Positions 59,923 to 64,000 of a DNA stretch of 64,000 nucleotides are shown here, piece by piece. The position numbers and the translations under genes were made by a program. Origin of the DNA: Halorussus salinisoli (GTDB lineage: Archaea; Halobacteriota; Halobacteria; Halobacteriales; Haladaptataceae); assembly GCA_005239435.1 (NCBI GenBank), contig SZNP01000005.1, positions 62,001 to 126,000 of the forward strand. Direction: 5' to 3'. A model generated the notes under the pieces. It worked only from the letters and a program-made list of their open reading frames with translations. It did not search any database and was not told the origin of the DNA. Each line of letters begins with the position of its first letter. Within the stretch, counting starts at the first letter, position 1.

Positions 59923-60053
59923 ACGCGCCCGGAAGACGGACCGTGCCCCGCCGACGACTGGACGCTCTCTTCGGTGTACTTCCACTGGCGCGAACGGTCG
60001 TCTCTGCGTTCACCGAGTGATTCGTCCAGAGGAGATGGTTATATCTATCTAAG

Positions 60054-60071
60054 AGAAATTATATTATTTCT
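60054..60071. promoter_or_regulatory. AT-rich inverted repeat upstream of the PrpD-type gene
   Basis: AGAAAT and ATTTCT are separated by 6 nt of TATATT. It lies about 140 nt upstream of the ATG. It could be a promoter or operator of the gene or a terminator of the DUF3179 gene. Confidence 0.3.
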
Positions 60072-60210
60072 AAAGAGATGGCGTACCTTTCCTAACGCGG
60101 GTTCCTACGTTGCGATTCCCCGCGCGTAATCAGTCCTTACCGTCGGGACAATCCACGTTTCCGACTGAACGCCCGGCCCGTTTTTTGCCGCGAAGCGTCG
60201 CAGGTCCACC

Positions 60211-61590
60211 ATGACCACGACCAGCGACATCGCCGACTTCGCGCTCGGCCTCGACTTCGAGGACCTGAGCGACGACACCGTAGACGAACTCAAAAAACGC
60301 ATCCTCGACTCGTTCGGCATCGCCGTGGCCGCGATGGAGGAGGAACCGGTCGGCGTCGTCGGCGACACCGTGGCCGAGTTCGGCGGCGAGGGATGCACGC
60401 TCTGGGGCGGTGGCAGTTCCCCTGAGTCGGACTCGTCGGCCGTCGCCGCGACCGCCTCGCCGCCCGACGCCACGATGTACAACACGACGCTCGTGCGCTA
60501 CCTCGACTACATGGACTCGTTTCTCGCGCCGGGGGAGACGCCGCACCCGAGCGACAACGTCGCCGGGATACTCGCCTGCGGGGAGTACGCCGACGCCTCC
60601 GGCGAAGACCTGCTCACCGCGGTCGGGGTCGCCTACGAGGTCCAAGGCGCGCTGGCGTGGAACGCGCCGGTCCGCGACCGCGGGTGGGACCACGTTACCC
60701 ACACCGTGATTTCCGCTGCTACCGGTACCGGGAAGATTCTCGGGTTGGAGCGCGAACCGCTCCGGTCGGCCATCGGCATCGCGGGCACCGCGCACAACGC
60801 CCTCCGCGTCACCCGTACCGAAGGCATCTCGGAGTGGAAGGGCATCGCGTCGGCCAACGCCGCCAGAAACGCGGTCTACTCCGCCTTTCTCGCCAAGAAC
60901 GGGATGGACGGCCCGAAGAACCTCTTCGAGGGCCAGAAGGGGTGGAAGCAGACCGTCTCGGGCGAGTTCGAGGCCGAGTTCACGCCAGCCGAGCGCGTCC
61001 ACGACGTGATGACCAAGAAGTACGTCGCCGAGACCTACGCTCAGTCGGCCGTCGAGGGCGTCATCGAACTCGCCGAGCGCGAGGAGATAGATCACGAGGA
61101 GATCGAGAAGATCCGCCTCGACACCTTCGCCGGAGCGAAACTCATCATCGGCGGCGGCGAAGGGAGTCGCTACGAGGTCGAGACCAAAGCCCAGGCCGAC
61201 CACTCGTTGCCGTACATGCTCGCGGCCGCGCTCATCGACCGCGAGATGACCAACGACCAGTACGACCCCGAGCGAATCCGCCGCGACGACGTACAGGAAC
61301 TCCTCCAGAAGGTAGAGGTCTCCGAGGACTCCGAACTCACCGCTCGCTTCGAAAACGGCGAGATGCCCGCGGTCGTGGCGGTCGAGATGGCCGACGGGAC
61401 CGCGTACCTCGTCGAGAAAGACCACTTCGAGGGCCACCCCAGCGACCCGATGTCGTGGGACGAAATCGAACGGAAGTTCCACGAGACCGCCGGGGAGCGG
61501 TACGACGAAGCCGAGCGCGACGAGATAGTCGAGACCGTAGTTCAGTTGGAGGACCACGACGTGTCGGAGTTGGTCGCACTGCTGGAGTAA
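60211..61590 (+). CDS. MmgE/PrpD family protein
   Basis: This 459-residue protein belongs to the MmgE/PrpD family, which contains 2-methylcitrate dehydratase. Markers are LKKRILDSFGIAVAAMEEE, TLVRYLDYMDSFLAPGETPHPSDNV and WKGIASANAARNAVYSAFLA. The real substrate here is unknown. No other methylcitrate genes flank it. The ATG at 60211 follows a TTGCCGCG stretch with no clear TATA box. Confidence 0.87.
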   Translation: MTTTSDIADFALGLDFEDLSDDTVDELKKRILDSFGIAVAAMEEEPVGVVGDTVAEFGGEGCTLWGGGSSPESDSSAVAATASPPDATMYNTTLVRYLDYMDSFLAPGETPHPSDNVAGILACGEYADASGEDLLTAVGVAYEVQGALAWNAPVRDRGWDHVTHTVISAATGTGKILGLEREPLRSAIGIAGTAHNALRVTRTEGISEWKGIASANAARNAVYSAFLAKNGMDGPKNLFEGQKGWKQTVSGEFEAEFTPAERVHDVMTKKYVAETYAQSAVEGVIELAEREEIDHEEIEKIRLDTFAGAKLIIGGGEGSRYEVETKAQADHSLPYMLAAALIDREMTNDQYDPERIRRDDVQELLQKVEVSEDSELTARFENGEMPAVVAVEMADGTAYLVEKDHFEGHPSDPMSWDEIERKFHETAGERYDEAERDEIVETVVQLEDHDVSELVALLE

Positions 61591-61648
61591 TTCGGAGCCG
61601 AACACGTTCGGGCCAACTCCTTCCCCCGAGCGCGACCTCACTTCGAAC

Positions 61649-61978
61649 ATGGACACGACCAGCGACGACCGCGACCACGACGTGGAGTTGGACCGCGACG
61701 TAGAACCCATCACCGACCGGGTTCACGACAACTCGTGGTCGGCCAACCTCGAAAAACCGCATCACGCCGAGAGCCGCGACCTCGTCCTCGAACAGGCCGA
61801 GACCGCGGTCGAACACACCGCCGGCGGGAACCACGTCAACCTCGTGACCCACGGCGACCACGGCCACCCGGAGACGTACCTGTACGAGGAACTCGAAGAG
61901 ACCTTCGGCGGCGACATCTCGTGGGAGTACGTCGAGCAGTGTGGCTGTGGCGGCCACGTCACCAGGGTCTACGTGTAG
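61649..61978 (+). CDS. CGCGG-type radical-SAM-modified RiPP-like precursor
   Basis: This 109-residue acidic protein ends with QCGCGGHVTRVYV. The CGCGG motif near its C-terminus is that of the 'CGCGG family rSAM-modified RiPP protein', as I recall. A His- and Asp-rich middle (ESRDLVLEQAETAVEHTAGG) leads to it. It is probably the substrate of a radical SAM enzyme, but none is in the window. The start MDTTSDDRDHD gives a long acidic leader. It lies 58 nt after the PrpD-type gene. Confidence 0.8.
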   Translation: MDTTSDDRDHDVELDRDVEPITDRVHDNSWSANLEKPHHAESRDLVLEQAETAVEHTAGGNHVNLVTHGDHGHPETYLYEELEETFGGDISWEYVEQCGCGGHVTRVYV

Positions 61979-61999
61979 GTTCGGACGCCTTCGGTTTCG

Positions 62000-62143
62000 T
62001 CACTGACGGACGTAGAGCAGTGCGACTCCGAGGACGATGAAGAGGAGACCCCACCACAGCGAGTCCCACGGCAGTATTTTCAGGAGAAGCGTGACGACAC
62101 CGGACGAGAGCAGCGACCACCCGACCGTCGTTTGATAGGTCAT
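62000..62143 (-). CDS. 47-aa two-helix membrane protein
   Basis: This short protein starts MTYQTTVGWSLLSSGVVTLLLKILPWDSLWWGLLFIVLGVALLYVRQ-type; two hydrophobic stretches (about 8-22 and 29-44) are separated by a Trp-rich turn. The ATG at 62143 lies 7 nt after the stop of the broken oxidoreductase, so it was probably its operon partner. Confidence 0.65.
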   Translation of the reverse strand: MTYQTTVGWSLLSSGVVTLLLKILPWDSLWWGLLFIVLGVALLYVRQ

Positions 62144-62150
62144 GAAATCC

Positions 62151-62994
62151 TTACGGGGTCGAAGTAATTGGGTTCTGTGGCTGAGTGCGCCGTCGGTCGC
62201 CGCCCGCCTCCATCTCGTCACCGAGCGCCTTCGCCGCGAGGAGTACCGGGTCCCAGACCGGGCCGAACGGTGGGGCGTAGCCGAAGTCGAGGTTCCCGAA
62301 CTCGCCGACCGTCATCTCCGCGTGGAGGGCGGCCGCGACCGAGTTGATGCGGTGGGCCGCACCCTCCGCGCCGACCATGCTCACGCCGAGCAGGCGGCCC
62401 GAGTCGGTGTCGGCGGTGACGTGAACCACGATTCGCGACCAGTCGGGGTAGTAGTGAGCGCGAGTGATGGTGGTGAGCGTGGTCGCCACCGGGTCGAATC
62501 CGGCCGCCTCGACCTCCTGAGCGTCCAGTCCGGTGCGGGCGACCTCCAAGGCGAAGGCCTTCATCACCCGGTTCCGACGACGCCGCCCGTGGGTGCGGGA
62601 GTGCCTGCGCCCGTTCCATTGCCCGCGACAGTACTCCCGACCGCGCGGCCCGGCCTCCGGTAGCGAGGAGCAGGTCGTCGTACGACTCCTCGTAGCGTCC
62701 CTCCTCGCTCTCGACGGTGTCGGTCCGGTCGTCCCGGTCGATTGCGACGACTTCGTGGTTGCGCCGGAGGTCGATGCCCCGCTCCTCGACGAACTTCCGC
62801 GGTTCGACCACGAGGAGGTCTTCGAGGTCGGCGATTTCGCCTTTCACGTAGTAAGGCAGACCGCAGGCCCCGTACGACACCCAATCGCCGCGCTCGAACA
62901 CCACAACCTCCCGGTCCGGGTCGTCGCGCTTGGCCTTCCCTGCCGCACTCATGCCTGCGGCGTCTCCCCCGACGACGAGGAACTTGCGTGTCAT
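62151..62994 (-). pseudogene. internally deleted and frameshifted FAD/NAD oxidoreductase (CoADR/Npx type)
   Basis: The N-terminal frame (ATG 62994) gives MTRKFLVVGGDAAGMSAAGK and YGACGLPYYV with the redox Cys, up to LLLATGGRA. It then jumps to GRAVGSTVAGNGTGAGTP in another frame, and the final part, VMKAFALEVARTGLDAQEV, is in a third. The whole NAD-binding domain and part of the FAD domain (about 180 codons) are missing, and a 1-nt deletion splits GGVVGTG from VMKAF. The C-terminal dimerisation domain is intact. Confidence 0.75.
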
Positions 62995-63066
62995 TCCGTG
63001 GCGCGATTCAATTCCGCGGCTTATAATGGATTCGTCCGGGTCGGTACGCTTACGATTACGGACTGA

Positions 63067-63276
63067 GTGGTGCCCGCCGTGAGCGTCAAAAACTTGGCCG
63101 TCGCACTGGCAGTCGGAGTCGTCTCGTTCCTCGCCGTCGCCGTGACAGTGACCGAACTGCTCAGCACGCGCATCTGGCCGTCGGCGATAGTCGGCCTCCC
63201 TGTCGGCGTGCTGGCCGGTCTCCTCGGCGTCGGAGCGACGTACTACCTCCTGTCGCGCGAGACTGCCCAACAGTAA
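63067..63276 (+). CDS. two-helix membrane protein (about 65-69 aa)
   Basis: This small protein has two hydrophobic helices (NLAVALAVGVVSFLAVAVTV and IVGLPVGVLAGLLGVGATYYLL). GTG codons at 63067, 63070 and 63079 can all start it; the one at 63079 begins VSVKN and has CTTACGATTAC about 25-30 nt upstream. It is not recognised. The ComA-like gene starts 37 nt after its stop. Confidence 0.6.
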   Translation: MVPAVSVKNLAVALAVGVVSFLAVAVTVTELLSTRIWPSAIVGLPVGVLAGLLGVGATYYLLSRETAQQ

Positions 63277-63313
63277 AGTGTCGGTTCGTAGTACCTCTGT
63301 CGGGGGAACAGCG

Positions 63314-64000
63314 ATGGACCGAGCATTCGACTTTCTGCACGTCAACGAGCGTGAATCGAAACCGCGGGAGAAAGGCATCACCGAGATTCGGGGGCCGTAC
63401 TACGACCCGATGGGGCCACGGGAGTTGCGGGACATCCTCGACACGATGGGCGAGTACGTGGACATCTACAAGTTCTCGGGCGGGTCGTTCGCCCTGATGC
63501 CCGAGGAGGCGGTCGAGGAACTCATCTCGGTCTGCCACGAGTACGACGTCCAGGTCTCGACCGGCGGGTTCGTGGAGAACGTCCTCGTCAAGGACCACGA
63601 CCACGTCGAGCAGTACGTCGAAGAGGCCGGAAATATCGGATTCGACGTCGTGGAGATCTCGTCGGGGTTCATCGCCATCGACACCGACGACCTGGTGGAA
63701 CTGACCGAGATGGTACAGGACCACGGACTGAAGGCCAAGCCAGAGATCAACGTCCAGTTCGGCGCGGGTGGCGCGTCGTCGGTCGAGGAGTTGGAGAGCG
63801 AGGCCGCGATCGACCCAGCGAGCGCCATCCGAGAGGCCCAGCGACACCTCGACGCCGGAGCGTACAAGATCATGGTCGAGTCCGAGGGCATCACCGAGCG
63901 CGTCCGGGAGTGGCGGACCGACGTGGCCTTCGAGATAGCCAACGAAGTGGGCATCGAGAACTGCGTGTTCGAGGCGGCCGACCCGGAAGTGTTCGAGTGG
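63314..64000 (+). CDS. ComA-like phosphosulfolactate synthase family protein (partial)
   Basis: The first 229 codons of a gene that runs off the window. FYDPMGPRELRDILDTMGEYVDIYKFSGGSFALMP-type text, YVEEAGNIGFDVVEISSGFIAI and GLKAKPEINVQFGAGG match ComA, the first enzyme of coenzyme M synthesis in methanogens, which joins sulfite and PEP. Haloarchaea do not make coenzyme M as far as is known, so another sulfonate or a related reaction is likely. The ATG at 63314 begins MDRAFDFLHVNERE. Confidence 0.8.
   Translation, partial: MDRAFDFLHVNERESKPREKGITEIRGPYYDPMGPRELRDILDTMGEYVDIYKFSGGSFALMPEEAVEELISVCHEYDVQVSTGGFVENVLVKDHDHVEQYVEEAGNIGFDVVEISSGFIAIDTDDLVELTEMVQDHGLKAKPEINVQFGAGGASSVEELESEAAIDPASAIREAQRHLDAGAYKIMVESEGITERVREWRTDVAFEIANEVGIENCVFEAADPEVFEW

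Overview
The window comes from an extremely halophilic archaeon (class Halobacteria). Evidence: high GC with AT-rich gaps, strongly acidic predicted proteins, Tat-type RR signal peptides on most exported proteins, halocyanins, a HalOD1 domain protein, TrmB and winged-helix regulators, several haloarchaea-specific DUF families, and leaderless starts about 25-30 nt downstream of TATA-like boxes. The genus cannot be fixed from sequence alone; a Halorussus-like organism is only a guess. No rRNA, tRNA, insertion sequence or replication origin was seen.

Region 1 (0-19 kb) is about cobalt, nickel, cobalamin and copper. It opens with cobalt uptake genes cbtB-cbtA and a thioredoxin-like [2Fe-2S] protein. 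A Nudix hydrolase and an unknown membrane protein follow. An eleven-gene minus-strand operon then encodes the anaerobic (early-cobalt) corrin pathway: cbiT-cbiL-cbiF-cbiG-cbiH2-cbiH1, a small ferredoxin, a LAGLIDADG-like protein, cbiX, a DUF3209 protein and a PQQ-type beta-propeller. Genes overlap or abut, so translation is probably coupled. A divergent winged-helix gene is a plausible local regulator. cbiC, cbiD, cbiE, cbiJ and the late adenosylation genes are not in the window. Next come a Cu+ P-type ATPase (copA), an MFS permease and a NicO-type Ni/Co transporter divergent from nikR, with a candidate NikR operator between the last two.

Region 2 (19-31 kb) holds a DUF4129-DUF7269-DUF58-DUF7519 membrane operon without an adjacent MoxR, a divergent M48 protease, HalOD1 and TrmB regulators, a structured intergenic element, a DUF7344 protein followed by a frameshifted small zinc protein, and an export module of a Tat/lipoprotein multicopper oxidase and halocyanin with a downstream HTH-DUF7521 pair.

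Region 3 (31-50 kb) is mixed metabolism and signalling: an orphan peptide-type solute-binding protein, a succinate-semialdehyde-type dehydrogenase, a second halocyanin whose core is about 99% identical in DNA to the first, a 1192-residue multi-PAS/GAF histidine kinase, a catabolic-type acetolactate synthase homologue, an internally deleted glycerate 2-kinase remnant, small zinc proteins, a thiamine-binding-type protein, RNA 3'-phosphate cyclase, an arylsulfotransferase-like protein, a macrodomain protein, a second histidine kinase, an enolase-superfamily enzyme and a UspA protein.

Region 4 (50-64 kb) has a PhoD phosphatase, a CHAT/caspase-like protein with a convergent 44-residue DUF7503 membrane peptide and a nearby DUF7504 protein, a PGF-CTERM-like surface protein, a regulator, DUF3179 and MmgE/PrpD proteins, a CGCGG-type RiPP-like precursor, a broken FAD/NAD oxidoreductase with a large internal deletion and a frameshift, and the start of a ComA-like (phosphosulfolactate synthase family) gene that runs off the right edge.
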